Below the pieces are notes generated by a model. That model did no database searches. It was not told where the DNA came from and saw only the letters and a list, made by a program, of their open reading frames with translations. A DNA stretch of 64,000 nucleotides from NCBI GenBank assembly GCA_943788405.1, contig CALSQD010000002.1, positions 1,023,501 to 1,087,500 of the forward strand, read 5' to 3'. The position numbers and the translations under genes were made by a program. Source of the DNA: an uncultured Flavobacteriales bacterium (GTDB lineage: Bacteria; Bacteroidota; Bacteroidia; Flavobacteriales; BACL11). Below, piece after piece: positions 1 to 7,736 of the stretch (position 1 is its first letter; each line of letters begins with the position of its first letter).

Positions 1-1398
1 CCCAATTTCCTTAGCAGCTGCAATAACTTGCCCCCTTGTAATACTTTCATCAAACAAAGTGATGTTATTCAAAATAGAATCCGAGAATAAGAATACTTCC
101 TGCTGCACTAAAGCAATATTTTTTCGGAGACTTTCCAACTGAATGGAATCAATATTTATGCCATCAATAGTAATGGCCCCTTTTTGGATTTCATAGAAAC
201 GATTCAATACAGAAATTATAGAAGTTTTACCTGCCCCTGTCCTACCAACAAGTGCCAGTAATTTTCCTGCCTGAATTTCAAAAGACAATCCTTTAAGCAC
301 CCACTCATCTTGCTTATAGCAAAAATCAACAGCATTAAAAGCAATAGATCCCTTCCTGTTTTCAAGCGTTTCAGTTCCTTCATCAGCAATTTTCTCATCC
401 GTATCCAATACTTTAAACACACGCTCAGAACCTACAATTCCCATTTGTAAAATATTGAACCTATCCGCTAACTGCCTGATAGGACGGAACATCATATGGA
501 CAAATAAAATGAATGCAATCAACTCCCCAATCGTTATGTCTTTTCCTTCCAAAATTCCTTGCCCACCATACCAAACAATTAACCCAATTGACATGGCCGA
601 AAGCACCTCAACAATTGGAAAAAATACTGCATAGTAGAAAATAGAACGCAAGTGAGCATCACGGTGGGATTGATTAATGGTTTTGAACTTTTTGTATTCC
701 GCCTGTTCCCTATTAAAAATCTGGACAATATTCATCCCCACAATATGTTCCTGAACAAAAGTATTGAGCTGAGAAACCTGCTCACGAACATCCTGAAAAG
801 AAGCCTTTATATTGCGCTTGAACCAAGCTGTAGCCACCAATAAAATAGGGATGGTAAGCATGGCAATAATTGCCAAACGCCAATCCGTATAAAACATCAT
901 AGTAATAACCACCACCAATTTAAGGAGTTCAGCAATAATTACCAATAAACCTTGAGAGAAAATATCGGCAATGGTTTCAATATCCGAAACGGAACGCGTA
1001 ACCAAAGTACCAATAGGTGTATTATCGATATACTTCATCTTAAGGGATAAAATATGCTTGAAAATTTTGGCACGCAAGTCCTGAATAACATGCTGCCCTA
1101 TCCAAGTAGAAAGATAAATATAAAAGAACTGAATAATACCTTCCAAAAAAAGCAACCCTAACAAGAGTATAGTAATATCTAAAAGCTTTTCTTTATTAGG
1201 AATAATGATATAATTATCAATAGCATAATTAATAAGCATAGGGCGTAAAGGCCCTAAAAAAGAAAGAGAAATAGCAGCAATTGCTGCCACTGTAAACTGT
1301 AAACGATAAGGCTTTGCAAAAGCAAGTACACGCTTAAGCAATATAAAATCAATTACGCTACCTGTTTTGCTATTTGTTTGATTTTTAGCTCCTGACAT
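1..1398 (-). CDS. ABC transporter, MsbA-like exporter half-transporter (3' end off window)
   Basis: Fused membrane-plus-ATPase exporter of the MsbA/LmrA type, probably moving a lipid or hydrophobic compound across the inner membrane as a homodimer. The frame is open from an ATG at 1398 to base 1 and gives 466 residues; the family is usually about 590, so roughly 120 residues are missing at the left edge. Residues about 25-310 hold the hydrophobic membrane domain. The nucleotide-binding domain follows, with Walker A GRTGAGKT at residues 385-392 and a Q-loop region reading ALVQQEVFLFSDSI. The signature motif and Walker B lie outside the window. The ATG follows the truA stop directly, so the two genes are co-transcribed. 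The substrate cannot be told from sequence. Confidence 0.9.
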   Translation of the reverse strand, partial: MSGAKNQTNSKTGSVIDFILLKRVLAFAKPYRLQFTVAAIAAISLSFLGPLRPMLINYAIDNYIIIPNKEKLLDITILLLGLLFLEGIIQFFYIYLSTWIGQHVIQDLRAKIFKHILSLKMKYIDNTPIGTLVTRSVSDIETIADIFSQGLLVIIAELLKLVVVITMMFYTDWRLAIIAMLTIPILLVATAWFKRNIKASFQDVREQVSQLNTFVQEHIVGMNIVQIFNREQAEYKKFKTINQSHRDAHLRSIFYYAVFFPIVEVLSAMSIGLIVWYGGQGILEGKDITIGELIAFILFVHMMFRPIRQLADRFNILQMGIVGSERVFKVLDTDEKIADEGTETLENRKGSIAFNAVDFCYKQDEWVLKGLSFEIQAGKLLALVGRTGAGKTSIISVLNRFYEIQKGAITIDGINIDSIQLESLRKNIALVQQEVFLFSDSILNNITLFDESITRGQVIAAAKEIG

Positions 1399-2139
1399 TT
1401 ATTCAATACTATTTTTAGGATATTCCACCTCAACTAAAAAAAGGGCATGTGCTGGCACAGAAGTACCTGCCTTACACCTATCCTTTTTAGCGATAATTTG
1501 TTTTACATCATCAGGATAAATTTTACCTACACCAACCTCCAACAAAGTACCAACTATAGCCCTTACCATATTACGCAAAAACCTATCAGCCTTTATTGTA
1601 AAAACAAGCTCTTTACCTTGCCACTTCCAAAGCGCCATACTGATATCACAATTATTAGTAAATGTTTGCGTATTTACTTTAGAGAAAGAAGTAAAATCCT
1701 GCATCCCTAATAAATGTTTACAAGCCGTATTCATAGCCTCAATATCCAAAGGTTTATGTAAAAAATAAGCTTGCTCAATAAAAGGATTTTTTTGATGAAT
1801 AATATGATACTGATAAGTACGACTTATTGCATCAAAACGACAATTAGCATCCGCATTAACTTCAGCAATACCATGTATAACAATGTCAGAAGGCAAAAAA
1901 CCATTCAATTTAACAATGATTTTTGGAATATCAAATTCCACCTCAACATCAAAATGCGCAAACATTTGCTTAGCATGTACCCCAGCATCCGTACGCCCAG
2001 CACCCATCACCTCAATCTTAACATTAAGTATAGTACTTAAGGCTTTGTTTATTTCGGCCTGCACTGTATTAGCATTGGGTTGCACCTGCCACCCATGGTA
2101 ATTTGTGCCTTTGTAAGAAAGTTCAATGAAAAAACGCAT
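1399..2139 (-). CDS. truA: tRNA pseudouridine(38-40) synthase TruA
   Basis: Isomerises uridines 38-40 in the anticodon stem-loop of many tRNAs to pseudouridine. The 246-aa length is normal for the family. The catalytic motif GAGRTDAGVHA is present with the nucleophile Asp51, and the N-terminus FFIELSYKGTNYHGWQ is the typical opening strand and turn. The ATG at 2139 lies only five bases after a TAnnTTTG box, so the message may be leaderless. The ABC exporter gene begins on the next base after the stop, making a two-gene operon that diverges from moxR. Confidence 0.97.
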   Translation of the reverse strand: MRFFIELSYKGTNYHGWQVQPNANTVQAEINKALSTILNVKIEVMGAGRTDAGVHAKQMFAHFDVEVEFDIPKIIVKLNGFLPSDIVIHGIAEVNADANCRFDAISRTYQYHIIHQKNPFIEQAYFLHKPLDIEAMNTACKHLLGMQDFTSFSKVNTQTFTNNCDISMALWKWQGKELVFTIKADRFLRNMVRAIVGTLLEVGVGKIYPDDVKQIIAKKDRCKAGTSVPAHALFLVEVEYPKNSIE

Positions 2140-2144
2140 GTGGG

Positions 2145-2152
2145 CAAAGATA
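2145..2152 (-). promoter_or_regulatory. -7 promoter box for truA (TATCTTTG)
   Basis: Exact match to the Bacteroidetes -7 consensus TAnnTTTG, read on the minus strand from 2152 to 2145. It lies five bases upstream of the truA ATG, so transcription would begin at or next to the start codon. No clear -33 TTG is seen at the usual distance. Confidence 0.55.
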
Positions 2153-2220
2153 GTTTTTAGATATGAGTTAAAGGAAGATTAATTCTTAATAAAATAATCT
2201 CAAAAAATTAGCGTTCACAT

Positions 2221-2250
2221 TTGCAAATAAAAATACAAAACTTAAATTTG
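2221..2250 (+). promoter_or_regulatory. Promoter of the moxR-bat operon (TTG-N19-TAAATTTG)
   Basis: A -33 TTG at 2221-2223 and a -7 TAAATTTG at 2243-2250 are separated by 19 bases, the canonical Bacteroidetes sigma-ABfr arrangement. Transcription should start near 2256-2257. This rules out the open-frame TTG at 2221 as a start codon and supports the ATG at 2269. Confidence 0.72.
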
Positions 2251-2268
2251 CATCCCAAAATTAAAAAA

Positions 2269-3270
2269 ATGACTGAAACATTACAAAACGACATAAAAGA
2301 ACTAAACGAAAAGATAAACAAGGAAAGCGCCATAATTGACATGCTTATGCTTGAACTCAACAAAGTAATTGTTGGACAAAAGCATATGAGCGAACGCCTT
2401 TTAGTTGCACTTTTATCAAACGGTCATATATTATTAGAAGGAGTGCCTGGGCTTGCAAAAACACTTGCAATATCTACCCTTGCAAAAACGATAGATGCAG
2501 GATTTAGTCGTTTACAATTCACTCCTGATTTATTACCTGCCGATATTATCGGAACACAGATATACAGCCCTAAAAATGAAAATTTCTCCATTAAAAAAGG
2601 ACCTATATTCGCTAACTTTATTCTAGCAGATGAGATAAACCGTGCACCTGCAAAAGTACAATCAGCATTACTTGAAGCAATGCAGGAAAGACAAGTAACT
2701 ATTGGTGGAGAGTCTTTTCCTTTGGACAAACCTTTCCTTGTAATGGCTACTCAAAACCCTGTTGAACAAGAAGGAACATACCCATTACCAGAAGCACAAG
2801 TGGATAGGTTTATGCTAAAAGTAGTAATTGACTATCCAAAGAAGGATGAAGAAAAAATGATTATTCGCCACAACTTGGCAAAATCCTTCCCTACTGCCAA
2901 TGCCGTGCTAAAAACTGATGCAATTATTCGTGCCCGTGACTTAGTAAAGGAAGTATACATGGATGAAAAAATTGAACAATACATTATTGATATTGTATTT
3001 GCTACCCGTTACCCTGAACAATATGGATTAGAAAAATACAAGGACATGATAAGCTTTGGAGGTTCGCCAAGAGCAAGTATAAACCTAGCAGCTGCAAGTA
3101 AAGCTTATGCTTTTATCAAGCGTAGGGGCTATGTAATTCCTGAGGATGTACGCGCATTATGCCATGATGTATTACGCCACAGAATAGGACTTACCTATGA
3201 AGCAGAAGCAGAAAATATTACTTCAGAAGATATTGTTACTGAAATATTAAATGCAGTAGAGATTCCTTAA
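2269..3270 (+). CDS. MoxR family AAA+ ATPase
   Basis: MoxR ATPases are chaperone-like AAA+ proteins that work with VWA-domain partners, here the Bat proteins. The ATG at 2269 gives 333 aa; an upstream in-frame TTG at 2221 is part of the promoter. Walker A GVPGLAKT is at residues 58-65, followed by Walker B FILADEINRAP and the sensor region MATQNPVEQEGTYPLPEAQ, both hallmarks of the family. The stop overlaps the next start by one base (TAATG), so this is the first gene of the eight-gene bat operon. Confidence 0.95.
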   Translation: MTETLQNDIKELNEKINKESAIIDMLMLELNKVIVGQKHMSERLLVALLSNGHILLEGVPGLAKTLAISTLAKTIDAGFSRLQFTPDLLPADIIGTQIYSPKNENFSIKKGPIFANFILADEINRAPAKVQSALLEAMQERQVTIGGESFPLDKPFLVMATQNPVEQEGTYPLPEAQVDRFMLKVVIDYPKKDEEKMIIRHNLAKSFPTANAVLKTDAIIRARDLVKEVYMDEKIEQYIIDIVFATRYPEQYGLEKYKDMISFGGSPRASINLAAASKAYAFIKRRGYVIPEDVRALCHDVLRHRIGLTYEAEAENITSEDIVTEILNAVEIP

Positions 3271-4145
3271 TGAGTACCTCAGCACTTTTAAAAAAAGTTC
3301 GTAAGATTGAAATAAAAACCAAAGGGCTTTCCAACCATATTTTTGCTGGAGAATACCATACGGCTTTTAAAGGAAAAGGTATGGCCTTTTCGGAAGTGCG
3401 AGAATACCAACCTGGAGATGATGTGCGCTCAATTGACTGGAATGTAACTGCCCGCTACAATGCACCATTTGTAAAAGTTTTTGAAGAAGAACGAGAAATG
3501 ACTGTAATGCTTTTAATAGATGTATCAGCATCAGGGAATTTTGGAACACAGGAGCAATTTAAACGAGAATTAGCCACTGAGCTATCAGCTATTTTAGCTT
3601 TTTCAGCCATAAATAATAACGATAAAGTAGGAGTCATTTTCTTTACCGATAAAGTAGAACAATTCATTCCTCCTAAAAAAGGAAAAAGCCATATCCTTAG
3701 GATAATCCGTGAAGTATTAGCCTTTCAACCTACAGGAAAAGGAACGGATATTGCTGGTGCATTAAAGTATTTTAATTCTGTAATTAAAAAAAGAAGTATC
3801 TGTTTTATCCTCTCAGATTTTATGAGCAAAGAATTTGAAAGGCCCTTAAAAATAGCTAGCAAAAAGCATGATTTGGTAGCATTAAGGATTCACGACACAA
3901 GAGAAGATACTCTACCTAATATTGGCTTAGTACCTATGCAGGATGCTGAAACAGAAGAAATAGTATTTGTTGATACATCCAGCAAGAAAGTACGAGATAA
4001 TTTTGCAAAAAACAGGCTGCAAGCAACCGATAAATTACGCAAACTATTCCCAGCTAGTGGAGTGGATTTAATTGACATTACCACAGGAACAGATTATGTA
4101 AAACCACTAATTAACTTTTTTAAAACAAGAGGAAGCAGAAGATGA
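3270..4145 (+). CDS. DUF58 domain protein of the bat operon
   Basis: 291-aa DUF58 protein with a VWA-like fold. The family signature is present as R44-E-Y, G49-D50, R53 and I-D-W at 55-57, followed by a metal-site-like DVSAS motif near residue 90. In Bacteroidetes and spirochaete bat operons the gene regularly follows moxR, and the product is thought to act with MoxR and the Bat VWA proteins at the membrane. The start overlaps the moxR stop by one base and the stop overlaps the next gene as ATGA, indicating translational coupling. It lacks a signal peptide, so a cytoplasmic location is likely. Confidence 0.93.
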   Translation: MSTSALLKKVRKIEIKTKGLSNHIFAGEYHTAFKGKGMAFSEVREYQPGDDVRSIDWNVTARYNAPFVKVFEEEREMTVMLLIDVSASGNFGTQEQFKRELATELSAILAFSAINNNDKVGVIFFTDKVEQFIPPKKGKSHILRIIREVLAFQPTGKGTDIAGALKYFNSVIKKRSICFILSDFMSKEFERPLKIASKKHDLVALRIHDTREDTLPNIGLVPMQDAETEEIVFVDTSSKKVRDNFAKNRLQATDKLRKLFPASGVDLIDITTGTDYVKPLINFFKTRGSRR

Positions 4146-4999
4146 AACAGTTATTAGCCCTTTTATTAATCAGTAATTTTTCTTTTGCACAAACAGCAAA
4201 TTTGGACACCAACTCCATTTTGATTGGAGAACAAATCAACTTTAGCATTAGTAATGAAATAAGTGCAACTGAAGCTTGGCCTACATATGAGGAATTTTTA
4301 GTTGAAGGAGTTGAAATCATAAAAGAAGGAAAACTAGATACAAGTGAAAACCTTATTTCACAAAACTTCATCATCACTGCTTGGGATAGCGGAAGTTATT
4401 ACATCCCTCCTATTGCTTTTTCAGCAACTAGTAAAACGGAAGGACTTTTGTTAAATGTACAAACTATAACATTAGAAGAAGGCGCTCAACTAAAGGACAT
4501 AAAACAGCCAATGGAAGCACCAATCGGTTGGAGCGATATTTGGCCTTGGCTGCTTGGCATACTTATATTAGCCATCATAATCTTCTTGCTTAAAAAGTAT
4601 GTATTCAATAAAAAGGAATCTGTTAAAATTGAAAAGCCAAAAGTAGTTATCCCAGCTGATGTTACAGCCTTACAACAATTAACAAAACTGAATGAGGAAC
4701 AAGTTTGGCAAGCAGGAAACATAAAACAATACCATACCGAGCTATCAGAAATAATTAGAAGATACACAGAAGATAGGTTCAAATTTATAGCTTTAGAACT
4801 TGCAACTGATGAAATACTAAGCGAACTAAAAAGCAAAGTAAATAACGAGCAATTAGCAAGTATTACTATTCTATTACAAAGAGCTGATTTAGCCAAGTTT
4901 GCCAAAAGTAAACCAGATGCTAATGAAAACAAAGAAAGTATGCAGCTTGCCAAACATTTTGTAAGCCAAACCAAACAACAGGAAATAAAAAATGGCTAA
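4142..4999 (+). CDS. bat operon membrane protein with periplasmic N-domain
   Basis: 285-aa protein with a signal peptide (MKQLLALLLISNFSFAQ), a beta-rich periplasmic part of about 110 residues, one membrane helix at about 130-152 (PWLLGILILAIIIFLL), and a charged helical cytoplasmic tail. The layout resembles a short BatD. It sits where bat operons carry a poorly named BatD-like or DUF4381-like gene between the DUF58 gene and batA. It overlaps both neighbours (4142-4145 and 4992-4999). The role is inferred from context: a membrane anchor or assembly partner for the VWA proteins. Confidence 0.85.
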   Translation: MKQLLALLLISNFSFAQTANLDTNSILIGEQINFSISNEISATEAWPTYEEFLVEGVEIIKEGKLDTSENLISQNFIITAWDSGSYYIPPIAFSATSKTEGLLLNVQTITLEEGAQLKDIKQPMEAPIGWSDIWPWLLGILILAIIIFLLKKYVFNKKESVKIEKPKVVIPADVTALQQLTKLNEEQVWQAGNIKQYHTELSEIIRRYTEDRFKFIALELATDEILSELKSKVNNEQLASITILLQRADLAKFAKSKPDANENKESMQLAKHFVSQTKQQEIKNG

Positions 5000-5981
5000 T
5001 TATACTTTTGTAAATAGCGAGTTTTTCTACCTATTGGCATTGCCCTTAGCACTACTAGTATGGTACGGATTAAAACACAAAAGTAATGCTAGTGCTATAT
5101 TGTTTTCAGCAACAGCAAGTATAAATACCAAACCTACCCTAAAACAACAATTACGCCATATTCCTTTTTTACTAAAAATAAGTGCAGCCGTATTGTTAAT
5201 TATTGCTTTTGCTCGTCCACAATCAAGCACCAACTGGGAGGAAAGTACCACAGAAGGAATTGACATTGTATTGGCTATGGATATATCAGGAAGTATGTTG
5301 GCACAGGACCTAAAGCCTGACCGATTAGAAGCCTCCAAAAATGTAGCTATGGACTTTATAAGTAAGCGAATAAACGACCGTGTTGGATTGGTTATTTTTG
5401 CTGGAGAAAGCTTTACCCAATGCCCACTAACAACTGACCATAATGTACTCATCAATTTATTTAAGGATGTAAAAAGTGGAATGGTAGATGACGGAACTGC
5501 AATAGGAATGGGATTAGCTACAGCCGTAAACCGATTAAAAGATTCTGAAGCAATCTCCAAAGTAATTATTTTACTTACGGATGGAGTAAATAATAGTGGA
5601 ATGGTTCCTCCATTAACAGCAGCTGAAATTGCCCAAAAATTTGGCATCCGTGTTTACACAATTGGTGTAGGGACTGAAGGCTTTGCACCCTATCCTTTCC
5701 AAACCCCTTTTGGCATACAATACCAAGAAGTAGAGGTTAAAATTGACGAAAAAACTTTACAAGATATTGCTACCCTAACGGATGGAAAATATTTTAGAGC
5801 AACCAATAACAACTCCTTAAAAGAAATATACAAGGATATTGATGCTTTAGAAAAATCTAAAATAGAAGTTACTGAATTTCATAAAAAATCAGAAGAATTT
5901 TTACCCTTTGCACTGTGGGCATTAGGCCTTTTATTTTTAGGGTTTATTTTACAAATTACTTATTTAAAACAGATTCCTTAA
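4992..5981 (+). CDS. batA: VWA domain protein BatA
   Basis: 329-aa aerotolerance protein. Two membrane helices lie near the N-terminus (about residues 8-25 and 56-74), then a periplasmic von Willebrand A domain with the MIDAS motif DISGS from Asp97, and a C-terminal helix (LPFALWALGLLFLGFILQI). The sequence LAQDLKPDRLEASKNVA after the MIDAS is characteristic of Bat proteins. The next gene, batB, starts on the base after the stop and has the same architecture with its MIDAS Asp at the same residue number, consistent with an old tandem duplication. Confidence 0.95.
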   Translation: MANYTFVNSEFFYLLALPLALLVWYGLKHKSNASAILFSATASINTKPTLKQQLRHIPFLLKISAAVLLIIAFARPQSSTNWEESTTEGIDIVLAMDISGSMLAQDLKPDRLEASKNVAMDFISKRINDRVGLVIFAGESFTQCPLTTDHNVLINLFKDVKSGMVDDGTAIGMGLATAVNRLKDSEAISKVIILLTDGVNNSGMVPPLTAAEIAQKFGIRVYTIGVGTEGFAPYPFQTPFGIQYQEVEVKIDEKTLQDIATLTDGKYFRATNNNSLKEIYKDIDALEKSKIEVTEFHKKSEEFLPFALWALGLLFLGFILQITYLKQIP

Positions 5982-7016
5982 ATGTTAAGATACGAACATA
6001 TCGAATATTTGAATTTCCTATTTGGGATTCCTGTTTTAATTATAGCATTGCTATTCTACAACAAATGGAAAAAAAATGCTCTATCCCTTTTTGGAGATAA
6101 CAGATTAGTAAAAGAATTGATGCATTCTTACTCAAAAAAAAGAGTGCGAATTAAAAACATCCTAACCATTCTTATTTTCATTTTACTCATCATTGGTATT
6201 GCCAACCCACAAGTAGGTACAAAAATGGAGGAAGTAAAAAGAGAGGGAGTAGATTTAATGATAGCCATTGACCTTTCCAATTCCATGATGGCTGAAGACA
6301 TAAAACCTAACCGACTAGAAAGAGCTAAACTAGCCATTTCCCGATTAATTGACAAATTAGAAGGAGATAGAATTGGATTGATCGTTTTTGCAGGAGAGGC
6401 TTATGTTCAATTACCCATCACAACTGATTATTCAGCAGCCAAATTATTTTTATCAACCGTAAACACCAATATAGTACCCACACAAGGAACTGAAATTGCA
6501 AAAGCAATTGATTTGAGTATACAGTCCTTTGACATGGAGAATGCCCAAAATAAAGCTATCATTATTATTACTGATGGTGAAAGTCATGATGAAAAAGCAA
6601 TAGAAAGTGCTGAGCAAGCTAATGAACTAGGAATATTCGTTCACACTCTAGGAATGGGACTCAGCAAAGGAGGCCCAATTCCTATTTACAACAAATATGG
6701 AAATAAAACTGGCTACCGAAAAGATAGAGATGGAAATACTGTAGTAAGTAAATTGAATGAAAATTTATTACAACAAATTGCTAGTGCAGGAAAAGGAACT
6801 TATGTGCGTGCTAACAACTCCAAAGCAGGGCTTTCCACCCTATTTGCAGAAATCAATAAAATGGAAAAGAAAGAAATTGGTACTATGGTATTTACTGAAT
6901 ACAAAGATAGATTCCAATTATTTTTAGGTGCAGCACTACTCCTTTTACTGCTAGATTTAATCCTACTTAGAAGAAAAAATAAATGGAGTAACCGTATTAA
7001 CTTTTATAAAGACTAA
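5982..7016 (+). CDS. batB: VWA domain protein BatB
   Basis: 344-aa paralogue of BatA: N-terminal helices (about 8-25 and 55-75), a VWA domain with MIDAS motif DLSNS from Asp97, and a C-terminal helix (LFLGAALLLLLLDLILL) followed by a basic tail. It is expected to form a membrane complex with BatA and the TPR protein BatC. The stop overlaps the batC start by one base (TAATG). Confidence 0.95.
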   Translation: MLRYEHIEYLNFLFGIPVLIIALLFYNKWKKNALSLFGDNRLVKELMHSYSKKRVRIKNILTILIFILLIIGIANPQVGTKMEEVKREGVDLMIAIDLSNSMMAEDIKPNRLERAKLAISRLIDKLEGDRIGLIVFAGEAYVQLPITTDYSAAKLFLSTVNTNIVPTQGTEIAKAIDLSIQSFDMENAQNKAIIIITDGESHDEKAIESAEQANELGIFVHTLGMGLSKGGPIPIYNKYGNKTGYRKDRDGNTVVSKLNENLLQQIASAGKGTYVRANNSKAGLSTLFAEINKMEKKEIGTMVFTEYKDRFQLFLGAALLLLLLDLILLRRKNKWSNRINFYKD

Positions 7017-7735
7017 TGAAAAATACCCTCTTCATATTATCTTTTTTAATGTGCATCTCCTCCTTTGCTCAAAACAAGAAATCATTTTTGAGAGATGGGA
7101 ATGAACTCTATACTGATAGTAGTTATAATGAAGCAGAAATGCAATACCGAAAATCATTAGAAAAAGATCAAGATTATTTTAATGCTTCTTTTAATTTAGC
7201 GGATGCTGTTTACAAGCAAGAACGCTATGAAGAATCATCTGCACTATTTGATGCTTTAATTAATGATGCACCAACTGAAAATGATTTAGCAAAAGTATAT
7301 CATAATTTAGGAAACTCATTAGTAAAAGAACAAAAGCTAAAAGAAGCTATTGCTGCATATAAAAGTGCCTTACGAATAAACCCTAATGACAAAGACACAA
7401 GGCATAATTTAGCCTTAAGCACACAACAAAAACAGCAACAAGAGCAAGAAAATAAAGAAGAAGACAAGGAAAATAAGGACGAGCAAAAAGAAGATAAAGA
7501 AGGAGAAAACAAAGAGGAAGAAAAAGAGAACAAAGAACAAGAAAAGAATCAAGAGAATCAAGAACAAAAAGAGCAAGAACAAGAAAGTAAGCCAGAAGAA
7601 AAGAAAGAGGAAATGAGCAAGGAGGCTGCCGAAAAAATGCTAGAAGCAATACAACAACAAGAAAAAGATTTGCAAGAAGAATTGCAAAAGAAGAAAGCGA
7701 AAGGAAAAAGAGTTAAAGTATTAAAGGATTGGTAA
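7016..7735 (+). CDS. batC: TPR protein BatC with Lys/Glu/Gln-rich tail
   Basis: 239-aa secreted or periplasmic protein: signal peptide (MKNTLFILSFLMCISSFAQ), tetratricopeptide repeats at about residues 25-135, then a strongly charged Lys/Glu/Gln stretch at about 137-215 that may form a long single helix, and a basic C-terminal end. TPR plus charged tail is the known BatC layout. Several antisense open frames across this low-complexity region are shadows of its biased codons. BatD follows after one base. Confidence 0.92.
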   Translation: MKNTLFILSFLMCISSFAQNKKSFLRDGNELYTDSSYNEAEMQYRKSLEKDQDYFNASFNLADAVYKQERYEESSALFDALINDAPTENDLAKVYHNLGNSLVKEQKLKEAIAAYKSALRINPNDKDTRHNLALSTQQKQQQEQENKEEDKENKDEQKEDKEGENKEEEKENKEQEKNQENQEQKEQEQESKPEEKKEEMSKEAAEKMLEAIQQQEKDLQEELQKKKAKGKRVKVLKDW

Positions 7736-7736
7736 A

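Noticed and set aside
1447..2101. Plus-strand open frames opposite truA
   Set aside because: They lie antisense to a well-supported gene, have no promoter box and no protein-like composition.
2221..2268. N-terminal extension of MoxR from a TTG start
   Set aside because: The segment holds the -33 and -7 elements with canonical 19-base spacing, so it should not be in the mRNA.
7300..7649. Antisense open frames across the batC Lys/Glu/Gln-rich region
   Set aside because: They mirror the biased GAA/AAA/CAA codons and encode Phe/Ser/Cys-rich strings without family character.
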